Shown here one piece after another: positions 1-7,716 of a DNA stretch of 64,000 nt. Both the position numbers and the translations under genes were made by a program. Positions within the stretch are counted from its first letter, which is position 1, and each line of letters starts with the position of its first letter. The DNA is taken from NCBI RefSeq assembly GCF_024206495.1, contig NZ_JAMBPQ010000031.1:16705-80704 (forward strand), given 5' to 3'. The DNA is from Paraburkholderia sp. CNPSo 3272. Lineage in GTDB: Bacteria; Pseudomonadota; Gammaproteobacteria; Burkholderiales; Burkholderiaceae. The notes under the pieces are model-generated. The model saw nothing but the letters and a program-made list of their open reading frames with translations. It had not been told where the DNA came from and searched no databases.

Positions 1-2
1 CG

Positions 3-452
3 GCGCTGCTCGCCGACGAAGTGCTCGTGATCGAACAGGGAAGCGTGCTGCAGGCGGGCGCCGTGGCCGACGTATTCCAGCGGCCCGCCACGCTGCGCGT
101 GGCCGAACTGCTCGGCCTGCACAACGTCGGCGAGGGGATCGTGCGGGCTGGCGGCGCAATCGAAACGCCGACGGGACTGAATCTGCCCTGCGCCGATACC
201 TCGCTCGCGGTGGGCACGCGCGTAATGTGGCGAGTCTCGCCGCGCGCGCTCGTCGCGACGCAGGAAGGCGCGTGGCAAGGGCGTATGGCGGGCACCTCGC
301 TGCGTCATGGCGACCGCTACGTTACCGTCGAGATCGCTGGCGAAACCTTCGATATCGCCGCAGAAGATGCGCCGGCATCGCATGCTGGCGATCTGCGCTT
401 CTCGATCGACGCGAACGGCGTGCTCGCCTGGCCGGCGCCGCAGGGCGCCTGA
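3..452 (+). CDS. ABC transporter ATP-binding protein, C-terminal part (partial)
   Basis: The reading frame is open from the window edge to TGA at 450-452, so only the last 149 residues are present. It begins just after the Walker B/H-loop part of a nucleotide-binding domain, with ADEVLVIEQGSVLQAG, the usual switch segment of importer ATPases. A TOBE-like beta-rich domain follows (about residues 40-145). That layout is typical of the CUT1/molybdate/spermidine class of ABC ATPases that energise uptake from the inner face of the cytoplasmic membrane. The substrate cannot be told, because the rest of the operon lies outside the window. A Rho-independent terminator follows at 524-547. Confidence 0.8.
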   Translation, partial: ALLADEVLVIEQGSVLQAGAVADVFQRPATLRVAELLGLHNVGEGIVRAGGAIETPTGLNLPCADTSLAVGTRVMWRVSPRALVATQEGAWQGRMAGTSLRHGDRYVTVEIAGETFDIAAEDAPASHAGDLRFSIDANGVLAWPAPQGA

Positions 453-460
453 TTTACGGC

Positions 461-477
461 TCCTGAAAATGCTCACC
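461..477 (-). repeat. Dispersed RepA-type 17-mer, site L1
   Basis: Read on the minus strand this is GGTGAGCATTTTCAGGA. It matches the consensus GGTGAGNNNNTTCGGGA of the origin array at 26144-27496; the CAGGA ending also occurs in array copies at 26211 and 26233. It lies 9 bp after the ABC transporter stop codon, about 26 kb from the origin. Confidence 0.6.
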
Positions 478-523
478 TTTCGCGGCGACATACCTGCACC
501 GTTGTTGCAGCTGATGACAACAG

Positions 524-547
524 AGCCCCTCAAACAGGGGCTTTTTG
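524..547 (+). terminator. Rho-independent terminator after the ABC transporter gene
   Basis: AGCCCCT (524-530), a 5-nt loop and AGGGGCT (536-542) form a perfect 7-bp stem, followed by a T run. Confidence 0.8.
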
Positions 548-596
548 CATAAGCGGTTAGCGATCCGATACGCAGTTCTGCACCATTGATCACGCT

Positions 597-613
597 TCCC
601 GAAAACGCTCACC
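597..613 (-). repeat. Dispersed RepA-type 17-mer, site L2
   Basis: Minus-strand sequence GGTGAGCGTTTTCGGGA is a full match to the origin-array consensus. It lies in the 414-bp gap between the ABC gene and the next gene, just before the inverted-repeat structure at 634-718. Confidence 0.7.
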
Positions 614-633
614 TTTAGGCGTCTCGCGCCCAG

Positions 634-718
634 GCGCGCAAGGTTTTGACTGCCAACACCTGGTAGTCGGCAATATTCGGATGCCTTAACCTGGGACTAC
701 CAGGAAAATCTTGCGCGC
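634..718. repeat. Nested inverted repeat (85 bp)
   Basis: The outer arms, GCGCGCAAGGTTTT (634-647) and AAAATCTTGCGCGC (705-718), pair at 13 of 14 positions. The inner arms, CCTGGTAGTC (659-668) and GACTACCAGG (695-704), pair perfectly. The arms are separated by 11 nt on the left and directly joined on the right. No T run follows, so it is not an ordinary terminator. No function is assigned; a MITE remnant or protein-binding palindrome is possible. Confidence 0.7.
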
Positions 719-830
719 TGGAACCAGGTTCTCCTGTCCATCTGGATCGCGAAACTTTCGCAGCCGATCACGCGCGACGGTGATTTCGGCACGCTTCGTC
801 GACGAACCGTCTCGATGCCAGGCACACGGC

Positions 831-847
831 TCCCGGATCTTCTCACC
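831..847 (-). repeat. Dispersed RepA-type 17-mer, site L3
   Basis: Minus-strand sequence GGTGAGAAGATCCGGGA has both conserved arms (GGTGAG and CGGGA) at the correct spacing. It lies 20 bp beyond the stop codon of the hypothetical gene at 867-1889. Confidence 0.6.
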
Positions 848-866
848 GATGACCGCGGCGCCGTGC

Positions 867-1889
867 TCAGATCATGAAGCGGCTGTCTTCCACGAGCACG
901 CGCGGCAACGGTTGCAGGTCGGTGCGCGCGAAGCGCACCAGAGAAAAGGCGCGCAGACCTTGCGGGCTCGACGGCAGACGCGCGAGCGGGAACGTGATCG
1001 AGGCGCTGTTGCCCGGGCCGCCGTTTGCGAGCAGGACGTTCATCGGACTCAGGCAGATCTCGCGCATTTCGACGTTCGTGTATTGCGCGGGATTCGCGAG
1101 CACCCTGCAGATCACCGTAAGCTGATGTTCGAGCGCTTCGCTCTTGAGGCCGAGTGCGGCGATCTCGCTCTCGTTCTGCGCAATCTGCGCCTCGACCTTG
1201 GCCACTTCGGCGGCGTTTGGCACGGCGTGCTCGCCCAGCATGCGTTGCGTCCCCGCGCCGTGACGCGTGAGCAGTTGCAGCCGCGTCCTGAGCAGCGCAC
1301 GCTCCTGTTCCAGCACGTCGCGGCGCGACTCGTCGGCGCCGATCAGTGCGAGGCCTTCCAGGGCGATCTGCTCGACCACGCGCTGCACGATCTGCTCGCG
1401 AAGGTCGCTTTCGGTTTCGCCGCACACGCGCACCTGATGGTCGTCGAAGCTCAACGTCGTCTGCATGACATCGGTGTGCACCTCGTCGCCATGCTGCTCG
1501 GCACCGAAGGCACGCCGCTCGTTCAGGGCCATGCCGAGCACCGCGTAAGTCTCGCGCGCAAGTGGATGAGCCTCGAACCAGGCATGCAGTTCAGGCGAGC
1601 GGCTCAGCACATGGCCGACCTCGTCGGGCGCAGCGAAAAACGCGTGGATATAGGGGTCGCTCGACCAGGTGGCGGCGCTCGCTTCGCGCGCGGGTGGCAT
1701 GCGCTCCACCACCTCGCGCACGTACGCGACCGATTGCGCGAGCGCGGGGGCGAGCCGCTCGCGCCAGGCGGGCACGAGCTTGAGCGTAGGGCTGAGCACG
1801 AGCAGACGCTCGATCAGCGCCTGGATTTGCGGCGATTCCGGCACCTGCTTCGCGCGCGCGCGCGGCCAAAGCCTGTCCAGGATACCCAT
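867..1889 (-). CDS. Conserved hypothetical protein (340 aa)
   Basis: I do not recognise this protein. The ATG at 1889 (MGILDRLWPRARAKQ) is preferred to the upstream ATG at 1946 because the extra residues look untranslated. The product is soluble, with no signal peptide or membrane segment. The N-terminal half is rich in charged helices (about residues 15-110). The middle (about 195-255) is likely coiled coil, with heptad-like Leu/Ala and Glu/Arg runs. The C-terminal 80 residues look globular (EMREICLSPMNVLLANGGPG). It is convergent with the ABC gene and flanked on both sides by RepA-type 17-mers. The overlapping long frames on the plus strand have unnatural Arg/His-rich composition and are read as shadows. 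Confidence 0.6.
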   Translation of the reverse strand: MGILDRLWPRARAKQVPESPQIQALIERLLVLSPTLKLVPAWRERLAPALAQSVAYVREVVERMPPAREASAATWSSDPYIHAFFAAPDEVGHVLSRSPELHAWFEAHPLARETYAVLGMALNERRAFGAEQHGDEVHTDVMQTTLSFDDHQVRVCGETESDLREQIVQRVVEQIALEGLALIGADESRRDVLEQERALLRTRLQLLTRHGAGTQRMLGEHAVPNAAEVAKVEAQIAQNESEIAALGLKSEALEHQLTVICRVLANPAQYTNVEMREICLSPMNVLLANGGPGNSASITFPLARLPSSPQGLRAFSLVRFARTDLQPLPRVLVEDSRFMI

Positions 1890-2040
1890 GGATAACTCCG
1901 TTGCAGACCGCTCGAACGCGGCGGCGGTGAAGCGCAGGGCGCACAACGAGGCCTCTTGTCGCGAATGACTATACCGCGAATCACGGCCCCGCCGCGGCGA
2001 CGCTGCCGCGGCGCAGCAACGCCGGGCGTTGCGGTCATGT

Positions 2041-2297
2041 TCCCGGAAACACTCACCTTTTGGTTACGTGACGCGCGTCACAGAAACCTCAACCTGGCCG
2101 CCGATGTGCGCAACAGTGCAACGCAAAACTGCGCAGCGCACACCGCAGTGAACCGATGCTCCCGCACACGCTCACCTTTGGTTTTCTTTTGGACGCTCGC
2201 CCTGCGAACAGGTTTGTGCAGTGCTTCGCCGACCATTCCCGTATGGACTCACCGTTGGAACATTGCGGTGCGGTGACTGCTCCCGAATATCCTCACC
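2041..2297 (-). repeat. Cluster of four RepA-type 17-mers (sites L4-L7)
   Basis: Four matches in the same orientation lie at 2041-2057 (GGTGAGTGTTTCCGGGA), 2160-2176 (GGTGAGCGTGTGCGGGA), 2237-2253 (GGTGAGTCCATACGGGA) and 2281-2297 (GGTGAGGATATTCGGGA), read on the minus strand. They occupy the 747-bp gene-free stretch 1890-2636, which I see no gene in. A right half of the parS palindrome (TGCGCATAAA, 2602-2611) is also present. Confidence 0.65.
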
Positions 2298-2636
2298 GTC
2301 GTGACAGTATGTGCATATCCATCTGCAATCCGAACCAAATTGATCGACTGAGACGATTCGGTCAACGGCTTTCCTCTGCCTTTCAGCGACTGTGGCGCAC
2401 GCAACGAATCGCGATGACATGTCAACGAGGCGTTTCCAGGCACGCCAATTGCGCAGGGGCGCTCGGCGCGCGCACGGCGGCCTCGGGAAAAACCCCGCTT
2501 GCTGCGTGCGCAACCCCCGAAGCATCAGGCAGAAGCGATCTCGTCTTGCGTTTTAGACGGTTCGTTCAATTGACAGTGGTCAATGTCATGATCCAATCTT
2601 CTGCGCATAAATACGACACAGGGAGGCAGACAAATC

Positions 2637-4046
2637 ATGGAGAGCATTGTCCGCAGCAGCTTGATGCTGGCCGCGGCCGCGACCCCTTTGCTGGTCGCCT
2701 GCGGCGGAGGTACCGCCAGTAATCCGGCACCCATCACCCCGGCGCAATGCTCGGGTTCGTCATGCGCTAACCAGGGCCCGCCTAGCAGCGCACCCACGGC
2801 CACGGCGCTGTGTCCCGCCGCGGCGGACATCGCGGCCAACACGTACCTGGGCGGCGCCGGCAGTGGCGAGGTCGTGAGCCTGAACATCGACCCGACGAAG
2901 ATGACGTACAAGCTCACGTTCCTCGCCTCGCCCATTCCCGTGGCCGCGAGTTCGGTGCAAAACACACGTGCGGGTCTGACGATCACGGGCGCCGTGCAGC
3001 ATCCGCCCGCGGGCTCGCTGCCAACCGCGGCGCAGATCACGTGTGCGTTCCAGCTTCAGGCGGGTACGGGCACGATCAACGGCAGCACCTACACCACGGC
3101 GTACAACGCCAACAATCCGCCCACGATCTATGTCGGCTTTGGCGTGGCGGGCGGCGGCATTCCGGGCGCGACCGTGAACATCGACGGCGACACCACCGCA
3201 AATCTGCTCTTTAGCGGCGTGGCGCCGCGCACGTTCGACTTCTATCCGTTCATCGGCTTTTCTTCGGTGAGCACGAGCCTCGCCGATCTCAAAGGCTCGT
3301 ATAACGCGCTGCTCTATCACATCCTGCCTTCCAGCAGTTTCGCGCCGGCGGCGAAGGTCACACAGGAGCAGTACGACGCCAGCGGCAATTGCAGCGTGCC
3401 CAGCGGCGCGACCAACACGAGTTGCGCAACCGCTGCGAATGCATGGACGGCGAGCACGAGCGGCAGCTATTTCGACAGCGCCGACGCACCGCAGATCGAG
3501 ACGCCCACACCGTTGCCGTTCCCCTTGAGCCTCGGTAACAACGTGATCGTCAGCCGCCAGGGGGGCGCCGGTCACCTGATCCTCGGCAAGCTCAACGGGG
3601 CCATCGTGCCCGTGGTCGTGCGCACCGGCTACGTCAACGAAACCATCAGCCTGAGCAACCAGATCGCGGTGGACGACGAGTCCGGCATCGCCCTGCTCGC
3701 GCCCGCCACGAAGCTCACGTCGGGCGCGTTCGACGGCAGCTACATTGGCGCGGACTCGAACTTCGCCTACACGGCAACGCTCATCAACGGCCAGCAGGCC
3801 GGCTTCCTCAAGCCTTCGACGATGACGACGCAGAGCCAGTTCACGCTCGACTATACGCAGACGCACCCCGGCCTGATCGGCGTGACCGATACCCAGGGCA
3901 AGGCGGGCAACCTGATTGCGGCGGGCGGCCTTTACGGCATCTTCATCAACGGCGAGGAAAACGGCGGCGTCACGGCCAGTTCGGCGAACAGCGCCACGCC
4001 CAATCAGCCTTACTTCGGTGTCGGTGCGCTGATCCAGCCACAGTAG
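2637..4046 (+). CDS. DUF2957 family lipoprotein, copy 1
   Basis: The first 22 residues are a lipoprotein signal ending in LLVAC, with a Gly-rich linker after the Cys, so the 469-residue product should be lipid-anchored in the cell envelope. The start ATG is preceded by GGGAGG at about 2621. The body is beta-rich and threonine/glycine-rich and contains FDFYPFIGFSSVSTSLADL and VDDESGIALLAP, which recur almost unchanged in the downstream gene. The family matches DUF2957 proteins known from Burkholderiaceae; their function is unknown. The gene is 105 bp upstream of its paralogue and is preceded by the cluster of four 17-mers. Confidence 0.8.
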   Translation: MESIVRSSLMLAAAATPLLVACGGGTASNPAPITPAQCSGSSCANQGPPSSAPTATALCPAAADIAANTYLGGAGSGEVVSLNIDPTKMTYKLTFLASPIPVAASSVQNTRAGLTITGAVQHPPAGSLPTAAQITCAFQLQAGTGTINGSTYTTAYNANNPPTIYVGFGVAGGGIPGATVNIDGDTTANLLFSGVAPRTFDFYPFIGFSSVSTSLADLKGSYNALLYHILPSSSFAPAAKVTQEQYDASGNCSVPSGATNTSCATAANAWTASTSGSYFDSADAPQIETPTPLPFPLSLGNNVIVSRQGGAGHLILGKLNGAIVPVVVRTGYVNETISLSNQIAVDDESGIALLAPATKLTSGAFDGSYIGADSNFAYTATLINGQQAGFLKPSTMTTQSQFTLDYTQTHPGLIGVTDTQGKAGNLIAAGGLYGIFINGEENGGVTASSANSATPNQPYFGVGALIQPQ

Positions 4047-4151
4047 TCCATCAGGCGGTCGTGGCAGCCCAATCTGCCACGACGGCCATAACTTCGCACT
4101 ACGAATGACTGGCAGGCGCTCTCGCCAACAACAAGATTCTGGAGACGCGGT

Positions 4152-5417
4152 ATGAAATGGAAACTTTTAGCGGCGCTCTCGATTGCCGCACCGATGATCG
4201 CTGCGCTCAGCGCATGCGGTGGCGGCAACGGCAGCAGCAGTAGCCCTCCGCTCGTGGAAGCAGCGCTTTGCCCCACCTCGCTCGACTACAACACGGTGTA
4301 CACCGGCGGCGGCGGCGACGGCGAACTCGTCAAGCTGCAGCTCGACACGGCCAAAATGACCTGGCAGATCACCTATGTCGAGTCGCCGATCCCGCAGACC
4401 ACCGGCACTGTGACGCCCACGCGAAAAGGTCAGCTCGCCACCGGTACGCTGACGGCAGAAACCGGCCTGCCCACGGCGAAGCTCAATCAGTGCGCGTTCC
4501 GCCTGAATGGCGCGAGTCTCGATCCCAATCGCCCCGCACGCGTCTTCATCGGCGAAGGGGTCGCGGGCGGCACGATTCCGGGAGCCGAGATCGCGTACAA
4601 GGGCTCGGGCGGTATTGGCGTCGTGCCGGACACGACGTTCCCGTACTACCCGTTCATCGGCTTCTCCGCGATCGAAACGAATCTCGCAAACGTCGCCGGC
4701 ACGTACAGCCAGCTCGGCTATCACCAGGTGCCTTCGCAGAATTTCCAGCCCGCAGCAGTCGACGCAAAGATCACGATCAACGCCAACGGCACCTGGACCG
4801 AATGCGACAACACGGGCGTGAACGCCGGCAAGTGCCAGCAGCCCGGCACCAACTTCGCGCAGTCGGCCGACGGCAGCGGCGCGTTCGAAACCGATCACTT
4901 CCAGGGGCAGGTCAAGCCGACGCTCGTCACCACGGAGCCGGCCGGCAAGGGCTTCATGATCGTCGGCAAGTTGCGCGGCCAGCTCGTGCCCGTGCTCGTA
5001 CGCACCGGCGTGGCGTATCCGCAAGTCGGTGTCGATCCCCAAAGCGGCGCCACGGGCCCGGTGGCCGACGACGAATCGGGCATCTCCGTGCTCGCGCCCC
5101 AAACGGCCATCGCGCAAGGCTCGCAGAACGGCGAATACATCGGCGTGGACAGCCAGTTCGACTATCGAACGCTCGCGCTGGAAGGCACGCAGGCCACGCT
5201 GCTCGATCCGTTCAACGCCTCGCAGGCCGCACTCGCCACGGCCCTCGATCTGAACTTCACCCAGACCGTACCGGGCACGGTGACGACCACGCACGTGGGC
5301 GCCTCCACCGGCTCGGCACCCACCGGCAAGATGATCTTCACGGGCGGCGTGTTCGGCTACCTCGACATGACGACGCCATCGAACCCGTACTTCACGGCCG
5401 GCGCGTTCGTTCAGTAA
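4152..5417 (+). CDS. DUF2957 family lipoprotein, copy 2
   Basis: This is a 421-residue paralogue of the preceding gene. Shared elements are the start of the mature domain (LCPTSLDYNTVYTGGGGDGE against LCPAAADIAANTYLGGAG), YYPFIGFSAIETNLANVAG, KGFMIVGKLRGQLVPVLVRTG and VADDESGISVLAPQTAI. A lipoprotein signal with lipobox LSAC is visible at residues 18-23. The tandem arrangement suggests duplication and perhaps joint function at the outer membrane. The OmpW-like gene follows in the same direction. Function unknown. Confidence 0.8.
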   Translation: MKWKLLAALSIAAPMIAALSACGGGNGSSSSPPLVEAALCPTSLDYNTVYTGGGGDGELVKLQLDTAKMTWQITYVESPIPQTTGTVTPTRKGQLATGTLTAETGLPTAKLNQCAFRLNGASLDPNRPARVFIGEGVAGGTIPGAEIAYKGSGGIGVVPDTTFPYYPFIGFSAIETNLANVAGTYSQLGYHQVPSQNFQPAAVDAKITINANGTWTECDNTGVNAGKCQQPGTNFAQSADGSGAFETDHFQGQVKPTLVTTEPAGKGFMIVGKLRGQLVPVLVRTGVAYPQVGVDPQSGATGPVADDESGISVLAPQTAIAQGSQNGEYIGVDSQFDYRTLALEGTQATLLDPFNASQAALATALDLNFTQTVPGTVTTTHVGASTGSAPTGKMIFTGGVFGYLDMTTPSNPYFTAGAFVQ

Positions 5418-5622
5418 GGATCACAAAGCAACGCATCGAACAATAACCGGCGCGGCGAACCGCGCCATTCACGAGGTGGCCACTCCCGGCCGTCGCGCAA
5501 GGCGGCGGCGGCCGGGCCACAAAGGCGCGCGCAGCAAAGGCGGACGACGCATGCCAGACATCCCGAAGCATGCATCGAGCCGTCCCGCGCGCGGGTAAGG
5601 CGCACCCGTTCCTGGGAGGGAC

Positions 5623-6450
5623 ATGATGAAACGCATTGCAGTGGCGGCGCTGACCGCCGGGCTGACGGCGAGTGCGTATGCACAGCACGCCGGCGACAAC
5701 GTCGTCGCACTCGGCTGGTTTCACGTCACGACGCAGCATTCGAGCACGCCGCTCACCACGGACGTCGCGCCCGTGCCGATCAACACGCCGCTGCGGCTGC
5801 CCAGTTCGTTCACTTCGGCGGGCACGGGGCTTTCGGCATCGAATGCGGATACGGTCGGCCTCGTCATCAGCCACTTCTTCACGGACCATATCGCGCTTAC
5901 CTCGGTGGCGGGCGTGCCGCCCACATTCAAGCTCTATGGTCACGGCACGATCAAGCCGCCAGGCCCCGCGGGCGCGCTCGGTAGCCAGAATCTCAGCGAC
6001 CCGGCGACGAACCCCATCGTCGGCAGCGTGCGCCAATGGAGCCCGGCGCTGATCTTCCAGTACTACTTTCGCGACGCCGATGCGAAATTCCGCCCGTTCC
6101 TCGGCATCGGCGTGTCGTACAACTGGTTCTCGGATATCCAGCTCAATCCGAACTTCGTGAAGGCCACCCAGGACGATCTCGGCTCCGTGCTCGCGGCGGG
6201 CGCGGGCAAGTCGGGGCAAACGCAGATCAGCGCAAAGGCGTCGTCATCGTGGTCGCCGGTTTTCAATCTCGGGGCCACCTACAACGTCACGAAGCATCTG
6301 GGGATCGTTGCGTCGGTCACCTATATTCCGCTGAAGACGACGTCCTCGGTGATCGTCAAGGCAGCGGACGGCAGCGAGCTCGGCGTGAGCCGGGCCGACC
6401 TCAAGGCTGATCCGATCATCTCGTTCCTCGCGCTTTCTTACCGCTTCTAA
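5623..6450 (+). CDS. OmpW family outer membrane protein
   Basis: The 275-residue protein has a signal peptide ending ASAYAQ and finishes in LALSYRF, the C-terminal aromatic signature of outer-membrane beta-barrels. Internal segments PALIFQYYFRDADAKFRPFLGIGVSYNWF and FNLGATYNVTKHLGIVASVTYIPLKT follow the OmpW strand pattern of an eight-stranded barrel that passes small hydrophobic compounds. Two ATGs are adjacent; GGGAGGGACATG makes 5623 or 5626 both possible. It may be cotranscribed with the DUF2957 genes, although 205 bp separates them. The hydrophobic catabolic operon downstream makes a small-solute channel plausible (inference). Confidence 0.85.
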   Translation: MMKRIAVAALTAGLTASAYAQHAGDNVVALGWFHVTTQHSSTPLTTDVAPVPINTPLRLPSSFTSAGTGLSASNADTVGLVISHFFTDHIALTSVAGVPPTFKLYGHGTIKPPGPAGALGSQNLSDPATNPIVGSVRQWSPALIFQYYFRDADAKFRPFLGIGVSYNWFSDIQLNPNFVKATQDDLGSVLAAGAGKSGQTQISAKASSSWSPVFNLGATYNVTKHLGIVASVTYIPLKTTSSVIVKAADGSELGVSRADLKADPIISFLALSYRF

Positions 6451-6573
6451 GGGCGCGTCGTGCCGGCGCAACGGCGAGGAGGCGCATGCGCGTAAGGGCG
6501 AGAAAGCCTGCGGCAAAGCGCGCACCTTTGCGTGCGCTCGCGTGCTCGCGGCCGCTCGCGCTAAAATCGCGGC

Positions 6574-7503
6574 ATGCCGAAAACGCCCAAAGCCCCCGTG
6601 ACCGATACCGCGCCCGAGCGGGTCACCGACAGCGAATACACCGTCGACGAACTCGCGCGCGTGGCGGGCACGACGGTGCGCAACGTGCGCGCCTATCAGG
6701 ACCGCGACCTGCTCATGCCGCCCGAGAAGCGCGGACGCGTCGGCATTTACAACGATTCGCACGTTGCGCGGCTCAAGCTCATTCACCATCTGCTGGCGCG
6801 CGGCTACACGCTCGCCAACATTCAGGATCTCATCCTCGCGATCGACGACGGCGGCGACCTGCGCTCGATCCTCGGCCTGGAGAATGCGATTGGCGGTCCC
6901 TGGTCGCATACGCGGCCGAAAACGTATTCGCTGCCGCAGCTCATCAAGCTGTTCGGGCCGCAAGCGCCGAGCAGCCTTTCGCGTCTCGCGGACCTCGGGC
7001 TGCTCGAACGCCAGGGGCTGTCGTTCGTCTCACGCAATCCGGGCATGCTCGACGCCGCGGCGGCCACCGTGCGCGAGGGCATTCCCGCGCGCGAGCTGCT
7101 CGACGTGCTCGAAGAAACGCGTCCGCATTTCGACGCCATCGCGCGCGTGCTGGTGGAAATGGTCGTGCGCCATCTGGATCGCTACGATCAGGGCGCGCTG
7201 CCCCCCGCCACGGACATGCCCGCGCTCGTCGACGCGATCTGGCGGCTGCGCCCGCTTTCCACGGTGTTCGTCGAGCACGAGATCCTGCGCGCGCTCGAAG
7301 CGCAGTCGAGCGACTATCTGGGCGGCCGGGTCGCGACGATCCTCGACAAGACGCTTGGGCGCGAGCGCGCAGGCGAAGCCGCGCCTGCCAGCGCCGCGAA
7401 GAAACGCGCGCCCAAAGCCGCGCCTCGCAAGAGCGCCGCGCGCGCGCCGGCTGCCGCAAAACTGGCTCGCCCCGCGAAGAAAACCGCGCTCAAGAAGCGT
7501 TAA
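6574..7503 (+). CDS. MerR family transcriptional regulator with basic C-terminal tail
   Basis: The N-terminal winged helix-turn-helix (about residues 18-85) carries YTVDELARVAGTTVRNVRAYQDRDLLMPPEKRGR and the MerR wing IYNDSHVARLKLI. A ligand or effector domain of about 170 residues lacks the cysteines of metal-sensing MerR proteins. The last 45 residues are a low-complexity Lys/Ala/Pro tail ending PAKKTALKKR, like histone H1-type tails found on several Burkholderia proteins. The gene sits immediately upstream of, and in the same direction as, the monooxygenase operon at 7717 and is its likely regulator (inference). Confidence 0.8.
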   Translation: MPKTPKAPVTDTAPERVTDSEYTVDELARVAGTTVRNVRAYQDRDLLMPPEKRGRVGIYNDSHVARLKLIHHLLARGYTLANIQDLILAIDDGGDLRSILGLENAIGGPWSHTRPKTYSLPQLIKLFGPQAPSSLSRLADLGLLERQGLSFVSRNPGMLDAAAATVREGIPARELLDVLEETRPHFDAIARVLVEMVVRHLDRYDQGALPPATDMPALVDAIWRLRPLSTVFVEHEILRALEAQSSDYLGGRVATILDKTLGRERAGEAAPASAAKKRAPKAAPRKSAARAPAAAKLARPAKKTALKKR

Positions 7504-7539
7504 ACGCGCACGTGCCTCTCCTCGTTTCTGCTTCCCCGA

Positions 7540-7576
7540 GCGCGTGAAAGGCCCCGCCAGGCAGCCTTTCACGCGC
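7540..7576. repeat. Perfect 13-bp inverted repeat between merR-type gene and monooxygenase operon
   Basis: GCGCGTGAAAGGC (7540-7552) and GCCTTTCACGCGC (7564-7576) pair fully around an 11-nt loop. No T run follows, so it is either a weak terminator for the regulator gene or a processing/binding site. Confidence 0.55.
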
Positions 7577-7716
7577 TGGCCTCTCCTTGCGCCCCTACTG
7601 TTGTTGATGTGTTAGAGCGCTGAATCTAGCCCCTTGCGCATCGGCATCGATCGCACTATGTTTACATCCATCAATGTCACAGTCACAGATGGATCGACAA
7701 CAGGGAGACGCACCGG

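Noticed and set aside
711..1895. Long open frame on the plus strand (394 codons) opposite the hypothetical gene
   Set aside because: Composition is dominated by Arg, His and Ala with no family motif; the minus-strand frame at 867-1889 has normal protein texture.
2602..2611. Possible fourth parS (TGCGCATAAA)
   Set aside because: Only the right half of the palindrome is present; the left half (TCTTC) does not match.
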